From the NCBI GenBank assembly GCA_032615215.1, contig CP128433.1, positions 4,820,501-4,884,500 of the forward strand: DNA of 64,000 bases. The letters are read 5' to 3'. The translations under genes and the position numbers were made by a program. The notes beneath the pieces are model-generated. The model did not search any database and had not been told where the DNA came from. It saw nothing but the letters and a program-made list of their open reading frames with translations. Each line of letters starts with the position of its first letter. The first letter of the stretch is position 1. Below are positions 43,327 through 51,778 of this stretch, one piece after another. This DNA comes from Microbulbifer sp. MKSA007. GTDB lineage: Bacteria; Pseudomonadota; Gammaproteobacteria; Pseudomonadales; Cellvibrionaceae.

Positions 43327-44850
43327 ATGAAAAGAAGTAACCGCACAGAGCCGCAAGGCCGCAAGTTGCGTCCGCTGAAAAAACTAATCGCCGCTACGCT
43401 GCTGGGCCTGGGCGCCATGCAGGCGCAAGCCGACACCCTGTGGGATATCTATACACAGGCCCTGGAGAATGATCCTCAATTAGCAGCTGATCGCGCCGCT
43501 TACCACGCGGGTATCGAGGCCAAATATCAGTTCCGCGCATTCCTGCTTCCTCAGGTTAATGCTACTTTCGAAGCCGCTAGAACTCACTCTGATAGCAGCC
43601 GGAATTCTGCTCAGTTACTGGATTTGACTGATAATGACGACGACAATGATGTCGAACTAGTGGATTTTAGAAGCCAAACTAGCAATTCCTTACAGGAAAG
43701 AACCTATAGTGCCAACCTGACCCAGGCTATTTTTGACGCTCCAGCCTGGTTCGATTATCAACAGGGCAAGAGATTAACAGAGCAGGCGACAGCAGAATTC
43801 AGTGCTAATCAGCAAGAAATGATGATTCGTGTCGCCACCGCCTACTTTGATGTATTGCGTGCTTATGACGTCCTCGAGGCAGCTGCTGCCGAAGAACAAG
43901 CCCTGGCTAAACAGCTGGAACAGACGCAACAGCGCTTTGAAGTCGGTCTAACAGCAATTACTGATGTCTACGACTCCCAGGCTGCCTATGACAGTTCCGT
44001 TGCCCGGCGCTTAACAGCTCAAGACAACCTCCTCAGTAACTTTGATGCCCTATCAGTATTGACTGGAGGCTACCATGATCAAGTAGCTCCTTTGGTAGAT
44101 GACTTCCAGGTAGCTCCGCCGGTGCCTTCAGATCGCGCCGATTGGGTTGAGTTTGCCCTCGCCAACAACTTTGTCCTTAAAGCTGCACGACTTGGCGCCG
44201 ATGCCGCCCGCTATAACGCTCGGGCAGAAGCCAGTGAACACCTACCCACTGTCACTGGCTCGCTTTCTTATAATAAACTCACTCAAGATGGTAACGAGAA
44301 AAATCGATTCAGCGACATAACGGGCAGCCAATTTGTACGTTACCCGCAAGATATTGACCAATGGGGAACAAGTGCAGGGGTAACTGTAAATGTGCCCATC
44401 TTTACTGGTGGCCTTCTCAGTGCCAACCGTCGCCAGGCTAGAAACCAAGCCTTCCAGGCCCAGGACCTTAGCGTCCTTGCAGAGAGAGATACCATACAAA
44501 CCACGCGCACCCTGCACCGCGCTGTTGTCACCGATGTATCGAGAGTAGCGGCCCGAGAGCAAGCCGTCGTTTCTGCCAAGAGTGCATTGGATGCCACTCA
44601 GGCAGGATACGAAGTAGGCACCCGAAATATTGTAGATGTGCTCCTGGCTCAGCGGACCCTGTTTGACTCACAAACTGACTACGCCAACTCGCTGTACGAC
44701 TACATTCTAAACTCACTGAGCTTGAAGCAAGCTGCAGGACTCTTATCCCCTAAAGACCTTCAGGATCTGGATATGATGCTGAACCCTGCAAGTAACGTCT
44801 CTCGCGTGGAGGAAACTGGCGGTACCAGCCTTCCAGCACCTTCGAAGTAA
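43327..44850 (+). CDS. tolC: Outer-membrane efflux channel TolC
   Basis: A 507-residue TolC-family protein. The ATG at 43327 has AGGAAG upstream and gives a long basic signal peptide ending at MQAQAD, then DTLWDIYTQALENDPQLAADRA, the typical start of the first outer-membrane factor repeat. Two homologous halves follow, each with long coiled-coil helices: AQLL..., TQAIFDAPAWFDYQQGKRLTE, VATAYFDVLRAYDVLEAAAAE; then NRRQARNQAFQAQDLSV, TDVSRVAAREQAVVSAKSALDATQAGYEVGTRNIVDVLLAQ. This matches TolC/OprM-type trimers that open for MFS/RND/ABC pumps. The MMPL exporter at 1-3.4 kb may use its own partner. It starts a region distinct from the neighbouring waaA on the opposite strand. Confidence 0.95.
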   Translation: MKRSNRTEPQGRKLRPLKKLIAATLLGLGAMQAQADTLWDIYTQALENDPQLAADRAAYHAGIEAKYQFRAFLLPQVNATFEAARTHSDSSRNSAQLLDLTDNDDDNDVELVDFRSQTSNSLQERTYSANLTQAIFDAPAWFDYQQGKRLTEQATAEFSANQQEMMIRVATAYFDVLRAYDVLEAAAAEEQALAKQLEQTQQRFEVGLTAITDVYDSQAAYDSSVARRLTAQDNLLSNFDALSVLTGGYHDQVAPLVDDFQVAPPVPSDRADWVEFALANNFVLKAARLGADAARYNARAEASEHLPTVTGSLSYNKLTQDGNEKNRFSDITGSQFVRYPQDIDQWGTSAGVTVNVPIFTGGLLSANRRQARNQAFQAQDLSVLAERDTIQTTRTLHRAVVTDVSRVAAREQAVVSAKSALDATQAGYEVGTRNIVDVLLAQRTLFDSQTDYANSLYDYILNSLSLKQAAGLLSPKDLQDLDMMLNPASNVSRVEETGGTSLPAPSK

Positions 44851-44864
44851 CTGCGTATACGCAT

Positions 44865-46190
44865 CTACCAGAGAGCAGGATTTTTATTCTCTCTCTGGTC
44901 TTCATTCTGTGTAGCCAGCCGCTCCACCTCGCCCAGTAAGCGCTGCAAAGCACCACTATTTTCTGAAGCTACTTTTTTCCCTCTCTGACCGGCGGCTTTT
45001 CTTTGCCCCACATCTTCCAGCCAAGCCTGAACTTGTGAAGCCATCGATTCACTGTCTTCGACTACAACCATGGCTCCAGCCTCCTGCAACAAACTGGATA
45101 CAGTGGCGAAGTTATGCAGGTGGGGACCGGAAATAACTGGCACACCCCAGGCAGCGGGTTCAATCATGTTGTGGCCACCAACAGAAACCAAGCTACCTCC
45201 CACAAAAGCAATATCACTGGCTCCATAGAAACGCAGTAACTCCCCCATGGTGTCTCCCAGAATAACCTCATCACTAGCTTTAATGGCTGTGCCTTCACTC
45301 CTTCGAACCAGGGCAAAGCCACGCTCCCGACACAGGCGGGCAACACCATCAAAACGCTGTGGATGCCTGGGCACCAACACGAGTAAAAGATCTTTAATCT
45401 CTCTCTTCAAAATAGAGAAGGCATCCAAGATCACCTCATCCTCACCCACATGGGTACTAGCCGCCAGCCATATAGGCCTGGAAGACTCCCCCCGCCACTG
45501 GTGCGCCAGCGCCTGGGCTTCACTGGCCAGTCCCATATCAATACTGAGGTCAAACTTGATATTGCCGTTGGCTACTGCTCTCTCCGCTGGTAATCCCAGA
45601 TCGATAAACCGCTGCATATCCGCAGGGTATTGCGCAACAACACGATCCAGGTTGCTCAACATCGTTCGACTCAAAGAGGGAAAACGCCCGTAACCTCGTG
45701 CAGATTTTTCACTGAGCCGTGCATTGGCCAATAAAATTGGGATCTTCCTGCTCGAGCAGAGCTTGAGTAGGTTGGGCCAAAGCTCAGTCTCTATAATCAC
45801 CAATGCACTCGGGCTAAGCGCATTGAGAAATGGCACCAGGCATTCAGGGAGGTCATAGGGAAGGTAGTAGTGAAGTAAGCGGCCACCAAGAATTGGCTGC
45901 AAGGCTTCTTTTACGCGCTCGGATCCGGTTGGAGTTGTAGTCGTTACCAACCACTGCCAGTCTGTATGTCGCGCAGCCAATTTAGAGATCACTGGTACGG
46001 CGGCTAGGGTCTCTCCTACAGATACAGAATGGACCCAGATTAACGGTGCCCGGCTGTGCCTTTTTGGAACCTGACCCAGACGCTCTCTTAAACGCAACCG
46101 ATAGGCCGGCTGGCTACGCCCTCTCCACCAGAGACGTAGAAGGACAACAGGTAAAAACAGGCGGAAGAGCCAGGAATAAAATATTTGCAT
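44865..46190 (-). CDS. waaA: 3-deoxy-D-manno-octulosonic-acid transferase
   Basis: A 441-residue KDO transferase, full length, that adds KDO from CMP-KDO to lipid IVA on the inner membrane face. The N-terminal helix (WLFRLFLPVVLLRLWWRGR) anchors it. Family blocks are IWVHSVSVGETLA near residue 51, TTTTPTGSERV, YLPYDLPECLVPFL, VIIETELWPNLL near 129, and IWLAASTHVGEDEVILDAF near 240, followed by LVLVPRHPQRF and VGGSLVSVGGHNMIEPAAWGVPVI near 336. No residue is missing. Adjacent waa-type genes suggest an LPS-core unit. It is convergent with tolC with only 14 bp between stops, so transcript ends overlap. Confidence 0.95.
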   Translation of the reverse strand: MQIFYSWLFRLFLPVVLLRLWWRGRSQPAYRLRLRERLGQVPKRHSRAPLIWVHSVSVGETLAAVPVISKLAARHTDWQWLVTTTTPTGSERVKEALQPILGGRLLHYYLPYDLPECLVPFLNALSPSALVIIETELWPNLLKLCSSRKIPILLANARLSEKSARGYGRFPSLSRTMLSNLDRVVAQYPADMQRFIDLGLPAERAVANGNIKFDLSIDMGLASEAQALAHQWRGESSRPIWLAASTHVGEDEVILDAFSILKREIKDLLLVLVPRHPQRFDGVARLCRERGFALVRRSEGTAIKASDEVILGDTMGELLRFYGASDIAFVGGSLVSVGGHNMIEPAAWGVPVISGPHLHNFATVSSLLQEAGAMVVVEDSESMASQVQAWLEDVGQRKAAGQRGKKVASENSGALQRLLGEVERLATQNEDQRENKNPALW

Positions 46191-46293
46191 GAAGCAGGGA
46201 TCACCTAAAGATCAATATTGCCACCAAAGAAAGTGCAATGATGACGGTTATCTCTTCCAGGTAAAACACCCCCGTAAGGAAGGCCTCAGGCCA

Positions 46294-47214
46294 TTAGTGA
46301 TCGACCACCCGGTAAAACTCAGAGCGCACCCCAAAAACACCACAAGCCATGCCGGCTGAACGGCAAGCGCGGAGCCAAGGCCCAGAACCCAAGCGCTTTC
46401 CACCGAAAATCAATCCTAAAATACAGCCTATGCTGGAGATCAAAAGTTGCCCCAGAGCCGATACAAAGATGCTGGTATGACCGCGACCTTTGGCAAGTTT
46501 ATGCTTTGCCAGAGTGATACCAGCGGAGAATTTTCTACGCGACAACCAACGCATATTGGCGCGACTCTCCGGTACAGCCTCGTAAACCCTCGCCTCCAGG
46601 CAGTAAACAATCTTTCCTCCCTTGGCCTTAAACTCTGTGAAAAAAATCACATCTGTACCGGCACCTAGAGGGTCCTGCTCATTAAACCTCAGGCCTAGCG
46701 AGCGGATACTGCTCATCGGTATTAATACATTGCTGGTCGCACAGTAGTTGAGCTGTTCTCCAGTCTTTCGTTTCTGCCGATAAAAAATACGTGAATAATA
46801 GGCAGGTACAGAATCCGGCCAACGCCGAACAACACTGCCACAAACCACGCTACTGCCCCCCAGCTTCTGCGCGTAATCATATAGCTGGATTAACCAATCG
46901 GGCTCGACCCACTCATCATCATCGATGAAAACCAGATAGTCAGCCCCCATGTTATCCAGTTCATTGATACAGCGATTGCGTGCACAAGGGATTCCCCGCC
47001 GCTCTTCTACGGCACAGTTGAGGGAGAAGGGAAAGCTTCCCGACAACTCCTCCACAACTTCTCTACCAGCCTGAGTGTCCGAATCATTATCGACAACCAA
47101 TGCAGCCACATTTAAACCTGAAGGTAGCTGCAGGTTGGCCAAGCTTTGCAGAGAACTGCGAAGCCGCTCTGGTCGCTGATAAGTACAAATACAGATCACT
47201 AACAAGGGGTGCAA
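46294..47214 (-). CDS. Family 2 glycosyltransferase
   Basis: A 306-residue GT-A enzyme. The donor site VICICTYQRPERLRSSLQSL at the N-terminus, ALVVDNDSDT, ERRGIPCARNRCINE and the metal-binding FIDDDEW are present in order, followed by NVLIPMSSIRSLGLRFNEQDP and a C-terminal hydrophobic segment ending in FGGKRLG. That segment (ALGQLLISSIGCILGLIF) suggests membrane attachment. Sugar and acceptor are unknown. It is encoded 103 bp upstream of waaA on the same strand and probably participates in LPS core or capsule synthesis. ATG 47214 lacks an obvious strong ribosome site. Confidence 0.85.
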   Translation of the reverse strand: MHPLLVICICTYQRPERLRSSLQSLANLQLPSGLNVAALVVDNDSDTQAGREVVEELSGSFPFSLNCAVEERRGIPCARNRCINELDNMGADYLVFIDDDEWVEPDWLIQLYDYAQKLGGSSVVCGSVVRRWPDSVPAYYSRIFYRQKRKTGEQLNYCATSNVLIPMSSIRSLGLRFNEQDPLGAGTDVIFFTEFKAKGGKIVYCLEARVYEAVPESRANMRWLSRRKFSAGITLAKHKLAKGRGHTSIFVSALGQLLISSIGCILGLIFGGKRLGSGPWLRACRSAGMACGVFGVRSEFYRVVDH

Positions 47215-47451
47215 TGTAAACTCCAGATTACGGCCAAGGACAAATCAGATATAAGCTTTTGAGCTGGGTTAAAAAAGAATCAGCCTATACCCTTAAGAAT
47301 GACCTGTCTATAATACCACTTTTGCCAAATGCTTTATCAGGGCATCTATGCTTCATTTTATATGCTTGTGCCCGACCTTCCCTGCTAAAACGCAACCCAT
47401 TAGTCAAATTGATTTAAAGAACAAATTTTATAAGTCTTGGTATATCTCCCC

Positions 47452-48582
47452 ATGAAAATTATGCAACTTTTACCCGCCCTGAACTCTGGGGGGGTTGAGA
47501 GGGGGACCGTTGACCTTGCCCGCTACCTGGTAGCAGGCGGTCATCAGTCAATCGTCGTTTCCAGTGGGGGGAGCATGGTCGGGCAACTGAAGGCTGAAGG
47601 CTCAGTCCATATCGAACTTCCTATCCACAAAAAGTCTCTCTTCAGCCTGTTACAGGTCAGACCACTTCGAGAGGTTATAGCTCGTGAGAGGCCCGATATC
47701 ATCCATGTGCGTTCCAGGGTTCCAGCTTGGCTAGCCTATCTTGCCTGGCGAAATCTTGACCCCGCTGAGCGCCCCCGCCTTGTCAGCACGGCCCATGGCC
47801 TTTACTCGATAAATCGATACAGTGCGATTATGGCGAAAACCGAACAGGTAATCGCAATATCAGAGTGTGTGAATAGCTACTTACTGGAGAACTATGCAAA
47901 CGATCTAAAGCGTCCTCCACAGATCGTTTATCGGGGTGTAGATACGGATGAGTTCAATCCCGATGTCCAGCCAACGGAGTCCTGGTACCAAAAAGTACAC
48001 CAGGATTTCCCCCAGCTTGCCGGCAAACGCTGGCTCCTCTTACCCGGAAGACTGACCCGCTGGAAGGGACAAGAAGACTTTATCAATCTAATCCATCAGC
48101 TAGTCCAAAACCGTTCTGATATCCACGGCATCATTCTCGGCGGAGCAGAGAAGAATAAACAGCACTACGCCGATGAATTGGAACAAAAAATTCACTCCAT
48201 GAAGCTTCAGAACCACCTTACCCTGGTTGGTCACCGTAGTGATATACGCCACTGGTATAGTGCGTCCAGTTTGGTGTATAACCTATCACGTCGACCCGAG
48301 CCATTTGGCAGAACCGTTATAGAGTCCGCTGCGATTGGCACACCTATTATCGGTTATAACATTGGGGGCCCGGCAGAGTCACTTAATGCCTGTTTCCCTC
48401 AAGGGCTAGTTGATATCAATGATTCAAAAGCTTTATTCGCGCGTACTCAAGAGCTGCTCGACAGCCCTGAACAGAGGCCTCACCTATCTACCGATTTCAC
48501 TTTGGGAAGACAGGCCGAACACACCATTGAAATCTACAAAAGCTTACTCACAGAGCGTACCGGAGCGAACCCGAGTGATTAA
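47452..48582 (+). CDS. Glycosyltransferase family 4
   Basis: A 376-residue GT-B sugar transferase. N-terminal MQLLPALNSGGVERGTVDLA (LPALNSGGVERG is the acceptor signature), HVRSRVPAWLA and STAHGLYSINRY are family-typical. The donor half has LPGRLTRWKGQEDFINL, GIILGGAEKNKQHY, LVGHRSDIRHWYSA and the E-x7-E region SRRPEPFGRTVIESAAIGTPII. A run of seven G bases in the codons for SGGV at about 47488-47494 is read correctly here, so homopolymers are not always miscalled in this assembly. The gene overlaps the start of the YrbL-like gene by 8 bp. Probably an LPS-core glycosyltransferase; the specificity is unknown. Confidence 0.9.
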   Translation: MKIMQLLPALNSGGVERGTVDLARYLVAGGHQSIVVSSGGSMVGQLKAEGSVHIELPIHKKSLFSLLQVRPLREVIARERPDIIHVRSRVPAWLAYLAWRNLDPAERPRLVSTAHGLYSINRYSAIMAKTEQVIAISECVNSYLLENYANDLKRPPQIVYRGVDTDEFNPDVQPTESWYQKVHQDFPQLAGKRWLLLPGRLTRWKGQEDFINLIHQLVQNRSDIHGIILGGAEKNKQHYADELEQKIHSMKLQNHLTLVGHRSDIRHWYSASSLVYNLSRRPEPFGRTVIESAAIGTPIIGYNIGGPAESLNACFPQGLVDINDSKALFARTQELLDSPEQRPHLSTDFTLGRQAEHTIEIYKSLLTERTGANPSD

Positions 48583-49240
48583 TTTGAGCCAAAGCGAGCC
48601 GTTTGCCAGTGGAGGCAATCGCTTTTGCTACCGACACCCGGAGCGGCCTGAAATCTGTGTCAAGGTGATGCGACCAGGGCGAACGGCTGAACTACTGGGA
48701 CGGGCGCCCTGGTATAAAACTTGGCGTGGAGAGTCATATTTCGACGACAATCTTCGCGAGCTGGAAGGCTACAGCCAACGGGCGCTTGCCGATAATCGAG
48801 ATGAGCTTTGGCAGCATTTACCAAGGTGGTATGGGATACAGGAGACCAACCTGGGGCCCGCAGCAGTTACCGACATGATTCTTGATCGAGATGGCAACCC
48901 AGCATCCACTCTGCGCCAATACCTGAATAAATATGGCCTTAATGCCGAGGTGCGCGCATCTTTGCAGCGTTTTTCCGAGTGGCTGCTTGAATATGAAGTA
49001 CTCACCAAAAACCTGATCGCCCACAATCTGGTCTTGCGAAAGGAAAATGGTGAACTGCAGACCTATCTAATTGATGGGTTGGGCTGCGCCTCTTTTCTAC
49101 CCTTGCCTAAAGTTTCCAGCTACTTCGCGAAACGCTATATCCACCGTCGTATCGAGCGTATGTGGCTTAGAGTCGAGTGGGAGATTTCCAATAAAGAAAC
49201 CCCCTGGCGAAAGTTTGAAGCCGAAGGGCTCAAACGCTAA
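48575..49240 (+). CDS. YrbL-like kinase-fold protein
   Basis: A 221-residue protein starting at GTG 48575, CGGAG being 9 bp upstream. It resembles the PhoP-regulated YrbL family: a glycine-rich ATP-loop-like start SGGNRFCYRHPE, a lysine in ICVKVMRPGR, and the later VTDMILDRDGNPASTLRQY, LIAHNLVLRKENGELQ and LIDGLGCASFL, which fit a protein-kinase-like catalytic loop (here HNLVL) and metal DG. The start overlaps the upstream GT4 stop by 8 bp, and the stop overlaps the convergent ELM1-like gene by 4 bp. Given the neighbouring transferases it may be an LPS-core kinase; that role is inference. Confidence 0.75.
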   Translation: MINLSQSEPFASGGNRFCYRHPERPEICVKVMRPGRTAELLGRAPWYKTWRGESYFDDNLRELEGYSQRALADNRDELWQHLPRWYGIQETNLGPAAVTDMILDRDGNPASTLRQYLNKYGLNAEVRASLQRFSEWLLEYEVLTKNLIAHNLVLRKENGELQTYLIDGLGCASFLPLPKVSSYFAKRYIHRRIERMWLRVEWEISNKETPWRKFEAEGLKR

Positions 49241-50124
49241 CGACTTGGCAACCCAGATCGGCGTAATAATGCTCGGGCACACAACAGAAACTGGTTAAGG
49301 GGATCACGCCTGCCCCCTCCTTTCACTTCAAACTGCTCGCTGACCAAACCCTGATCCAAAAGCCTCAAAACTGCTGAACGCACCTTGTTTGACTTACTGC
49401 GACTCGGAACCCGAATCACACCGACCTGGGCCTGACTTTGCAGCGATTCGAACAACATAGAGATACTATCCTCTGTTACCCAAATTCTCTCTGCTTGGGA
49501 CAGTTGCTCCTGAAGCCAACCCGGCGGACACGAGAGCCAATCAACCAACTCTGCGCCCCCTTTCCCCAGCCCCTCCATTGTGCCTTTCGGAGTTCTCCGA
49601 CTATCCGAAATACACCAGTCCAAGGGTTGCACCAATAACTTCTCAACCTGCTCCCTGATTGAAGCTGAGTTCCAACTGTAATGCTTGCTGGGTCCACCCA
49701 ATAAAATAAGCCCCTTTCCAGATTGCGGCACACTTTCTTGGAGTGGTTCGGTCAAGGCGCCCTGGCTTACGATGACATTGGGTAGGGGCGGGGGACGGTC
49801 GTGCTCCGGAACGATGGCGAAGTCAAACCAGCGATACGGCCATAAGGGGCGATTGATTGCCACTGCGCGACCACCAAACCTGTGACGGGCGGACAACATG
49901 GGAAGGCGACTGCGGCGGCCTGTGCCAATCAGAAAATCAGGGGTAGGGAGGCTTTCCAGCCACTCGCCTGGCTTAAGGGCAATTCGACTGGCGCTGTACT
50001 CTGGCGGTATGTCAAAAGCCTGTACCTCCCCGACAAAACTCCTGCGCAACCCCTCAATCAGAGCAGCGCTCTGCTTTTCATGAGCCCGGTTGCCATCCAG
50101 AAAACGCCAAACAGTAAGTTGCAA
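49237..50124 (-). CDS. ELM1/GtrOC1-like glycosyltransferase-fold protein
   Basis: A 295-residue protein resembling the mitochondrial fission ELM1 family seen in bacterial LPS clusters. The recognisable blocks are VWRFLDGNRAHEKQSAALIEG, PDFLIGTGRRSRLPMLSARH, VAINRPLWPYRWFDFAIVPEHD (a GT-B-like strand), LILLGGPSKHYSWN and RIWVTEDSISMLFESL. Bacterial members are thought to be nucleotide-sugar enzymes or glycosyltransferase-like, but no activity is settled. It starts with TTG (AGGG upstream) and stops on the opposite strand to yrbL-like, sharing 4 bp. It belongs to the LPS-core locus by position. Confidence 0.75.
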   Translation of the reverse strand: MQLTVWRFLDGNRAHEKQSAALIEGLRRSFVGEVQAFDIPPEYSASRIALKPGEWLESLPTPDFLIGTGRRSRLPMLSARHRFGGRAVAINRPLWPYRWFDFAIVPEHDRPPPLPNVIVSQGALTEPLQESVPQSGKGLILLGGPSKHYSWNSASIREQVEKLLVQPLDWCISDSRRTPKGTMEGLGKGGAELVDWLSCPPGWLQEQLSQAERIWVTEDSISMLFESLQSQAQVGVIRVPSRSKSNKVRSAVLRLLDQGLVSEQFEVKGGGRRDPLNQFLLCARALLRRSGLPSR

Positions 50125-50248
50125 TATTGAACCCTAAACTACTAAAACACCGAGGATATCGCGCAGTGTACCTAGCGCATGCCAGTGGGGCTACAGTAAC
50201 AAGGCTATGGGAGCCCCAAAACATCCAGTATACTGCCAACCATACCCC

Positions 50249-50275
50249 CCAGGGAGCACCAACGGGTGTCCCTGG
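50249..50275. other. Strong hairpin upstream of the O-antigen ligase gene
   Basis: CCAGGGA and TCCCTGG, with inner CACC/GGTG and one unpaired base, fold into an 11-bp stem around AACG. There is no T tract, so it is not a clear terminator. It lies in the 352-bp region between the divergent ELM1 and waaL genes and may sit in either leader. Nothing else stands out in this region. Confidence 0.45.
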
Positions 50276-50476
50276 TAAATCTATACCTCAGGAGACCCCC
50301 TTAAAGCGCTCAGCCAAATAGACATCCGCTATTAGTTTGTGTAAAGCCCCACAATTATCACCAAAAAGCAAAATTTGAGCGCTCATGGACAACAGACTTT
50401 TATATAGTACCCACTCAAACAGCCTGATTCCGCACACCTAAATACAATCTTTTCTGAACGGCCGACAGTTGCACCT

Positions 50477-51754
50477 ATGCCTGAACTTGGAAGTACTCTA
50501 AACAATCTTTCCCAGCCCATTTATCGCCAGCAAAGCTCGTTGTGGATTTCAGGCCTGCTTAAGTGGGCCTTTCTAGGGTTATTTATACTGGTATGTGGCT
50601 ACTATGTTTCCCCCAAGGTATCGGGAGTACAAACCAGCTTCTATCTAACTTTAGTGCCCACAGCCCTTCTACTGCTGGCGTGGCGAAAGAGCTATCACTT
50701 CCTGATTTCCTGGCAGTTCCTAACCTTTTGCAGCCTGCCTATCATTCTAGCGCTTTCAACACTGTGGGCCTCTCCGGATGCCGCAGATGTTTATAGGCAA
50801 TCTGATTACTACTGGAAATTGGTATTATACCTAGCTCTATTTTACTGCGCTGTTTTCTTCCTATTGGAGCAATACGGCGACAACATCCTCCATAAGCTAT
50901 TACTCTCGCTTATTGTGATTGGACTGCTATCCGGTATTGCCTCGCTAATTGCTTATTCCCTTGATGGCGGGCTACAGGATCTCCGCCGGATTGGCGGTAT
51001 ATCCCTAGAGGGCAATATTGATAAAACAGGAATGCTGTTCGGCTTCCACGCTCTTTTTTGCTGCTACGGCCTCTACCAAAAACCCCGTATTTGGCGCTGG
51101 CTATCAGGAGCGGGCCTACTCACTTCCTGTATCTACATAGTTTTGTCACAAACCAAAGTCCCAATTGTTATGGCGGGCTTTTCAATTTTCTTGGTTGTAT
51201 TCGGCAACCTTTCGCGCCTGCTGAAAATTTTGGTTGTTGTGGCTATCGTCTGTGTTTTGCCATTGACCTATTTTGCCTTGTATGGTGACTTGCCCCTCCT
51301 ACACCGGGGTAGCGCTTACTCTATACGTCTGACACTCTGGCAAAAAGCCTTTGAGGAGTTCCTGCAAGCCCCACTATTTGGCCAGGGGTTAGTGCATAAG
51401 AAATTTATTGCACTAAACAGGATGGTGCCCCATCCACACAATTTTCTTCTGGATATCGCGCGTTTTAGCGGGCTATTAGGGCTGGCAGCCTGTATCTGGC
51501 AGGGGCTTGCAACTCTGTGGACCGTGAGATCCAAAGAAAGACTTTTGAGTTGGATTCCTGGTTTGTATTTCACTTGGTTCCTGTTCGGTGTACTGGCAAT
51601 GCTGACATACGCCCAGCAACCTTTGGCTAAGCCCAATTATATTTGGTTCTTTTACTGGATCCCCCTGGCTATCCTGCTGGCGCGAAGCAGCATTGAAGAC
51701 CGGGGTTTGAGCCAATGTAAAACTATCCAAGAAAGTAACCCTCAAAAACAGTAA
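50477..51754 (+). CDS. O-antigen ligase / polymerase family membrane protein
   Basis: A 425-residue protein with about ten hydrophobic segments, starting with GLLKWAFLGLFILVCGYYV. The Wzy_C/WaaL region is recognised from the periplasmic loop and the block LTLWQKAFEEFLQAPLFGQG followed by HPHNFLLDIARFSGLLGL, where the conserved R/H pair resides, and the C-terminal helices to TYAQQPLAKPNYIWFFYWIPL. It could attach O-antigen to the lipid A-core or polymerise it; the sequence alone does not separate these. It follows the core transferases and precedes ugd by 24 bp, so the two are probably co-transcribed. Confidence 0.75.
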   Translation: MPELGSTLNNLSQPIYRQQSSLWISGLLKWAFLGLFILVCGYYVSPKVSGVQTSFYLTLVPTALLLLAWRKSYHFLISWQFLTFCSLPIILALSTLWASPDAADVYRQSDYYWKLVLYLALFYCAVFFLLEQYGDNILHKLLLSLIVIGLLSGIASLIAYSLDGGLQDLRRIGGISLEGNIDKTGMLFGFHALFCCYGLYQKPRIWRWLSGAGLLTSCIYIVLSQTKVPIVMAGFSIFLVVFGNLSRLLKILVVVAIVCVLPLTYFALYGDLPLLHRGSAYSIRLTLWQKAFEEFLQAPLFGQGLVHKKFIALNRMVPHPHNFLLDIARFSGLLGLAACIWQGLATLWTVRSKERLLSWIPGLYFTWFLFGVLAMLTYAQQPLAKPNYIWFFYWIPLAILLARSSIEDRGLSQCKTIQESNPQKQ

Positions 51755-51778
51755 CCGCTGAGAGATAGAGTCACACTG

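Noticed and set aside
48410..48574. Long N-terminal extension of the YrbL-like protein
   Set aside because: That part overlaps the GT4 gene in another frame and does not look conserved; GTG 48575 has a ribosome site.
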